A DNA stretch of 64,000 nucleotides from Argyresthia goedartella (taxonomy: Eukaryota; Arthropoda; Insecta; Lepidoptera; Argyresthiidae): assembly GCA_949825045.1 (NCBI GenBank), contig OX463810.1:36714201-36778200 (forward strand), read 5' to 3'. Shown one piece after another: positions 63,538 through 64,000 of the stretch. The position numbers and the translations under genes were made by a program. The notes beneath the pieces were generated by a model, which was not told the origin of the DNA, made no database searches, and worked only from the letters and a program-made list of their open reading frames with translations. How positions within the stretch are numbered: position 1 is the stretch's first letter; the number at the start of each line of letters is the position of its first letter.

Positions 63538-64000
63538 CTTGTTCGAATTCCAGGGTACGGGAAGTGGTCAAACGTAGATGCAAGCGGGGGGCCAGAGAAC
63601 ACGCAGAGGTCGGTCGGTATAAGAATACACAAGAGTCCAAAGGAAAAGCCAAGGTCGTCGTGAATATCGGGAGCAGAAGGAGAGAACACTTTGGCGCTAC
63701 TACGAGAGAAACCGAATGCCGTCCTTGAACTATGGCGCCATGGCGGCTCACGGCAATTTTTTCGCTCACAAACTTACAATAATGACAGTTATATAGACAA
63801 TATACCGTTATATTGTGTATATATGGTACTATTGACGTTACGATACGTCAATTTTTACGTTTCGTTAATATTTTTCTTTTTTAAACTACGCATTTTCTCG
63901 AAAAAAGAAAAGCACTTTGTTAAGAAGAGTGACTGCCAGCTACACACTAATTATCTCATTACAATAAAATTGAGGAAGAACAATATAAAACCCAACCCCG
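63538..64000. other. window end, nothing resolved
   Basis: Probably includes the 5' end of the Merlin element, but no inverted repeat was found by eye. AT-rich after 63780. Confidence 0.4.

Overview
The window is animal, almost certainly insect and most likely lepidopteran. It has long AT-rich introns, canonical GT-AG splice sites, interstitial TTAGG-type telomere motifs, tRNA-derived SINEs, a maT-type mariner and many cut-and-paste transposons. The organism is inferred; no species can be named from the sequence.

One host gene runs through nearly the whole window on the minus strand. It is the insect X11/Mint adaptor gene (APBA family, lin-10 orthologue group). I assembled 18 exons by hand from 61885 down to 4880. 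Every junction keeps GT-AG and a matching phase, giving one open frame of about 875 codons including the stop. Order: an acidic, low-complexity N-terminal half (exons at 61.6, 59.8, 58.6, 54.0, 52.9, 52.4, 51.5 with an 18-alanine run, 48.8, 48.0, 24.8 kb), then a PTB domain (23.9, 22.7, 18.9, 18.4 kb), PDZ1 (15.7, 13.0 kb), PDZ2 (7.6 kb) and the C-terminal PDZ2 tail (4.88 kb). Two oddities lie in the gene itself. A second, alternative-looking exon encodes a PTB start (19.95 kb). The 3' part of the PDZ2 exon, with its splice donor, has been amplified about 14 times as a 139-bp tandem array in the following intron.

The introns are a transposon collection. From low to high coordinate: an internally deleted DD82E (Sailor-like) element (1-623) carrying a 52-bp micro-insertion; an RTE-type LINE remnant; a two-ORF LINE with intact ORFs (8.1-12.9 kb); a maT mariner with an open transposase frame (14.3-15.6 kb); a 53-bp satellite split by a P-like element (16.1-18.3 kb); a decayed LINE (26.2-29.9 kb); a 3005-bp hAT element with an open two-exon transposase and perfect 8-bp target duplication (33.1-36.1 kb); a Ty1/copia element with identical LTRs, itself hit by a LINE (37.2-42.9 kb); a DD82E element hit by a P-like element (43.7-47.1 kb); a palindromic MITE (49.0 kb); a deleted maT copy (49.5-50.3 kb); a decayed Tc1-like element containing a MITE (54.8-56.7 kb); another P-like element (57.0-58.35 kb); a long-inverted-repeat element (60.2-61.2 kb); and a decayed Merlin transposase (62.3-63.5 kb).

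The most novel signal is a family of non-autonomous elements with CACAGA...TCTGTG ends and 8-bp target duplications. There are four copies: three of about 1.0-1.3 kb and one of only 52 bp. Each of the three long copies keeps an 80-nt first exon coding the first 26 residues of a THAP zinc finger, ending at the same phase and splice donor. I interpret them as deletion derivatives of diverged P-element-like transposons. For two insertions the empty site can be read from a related copy within this window.
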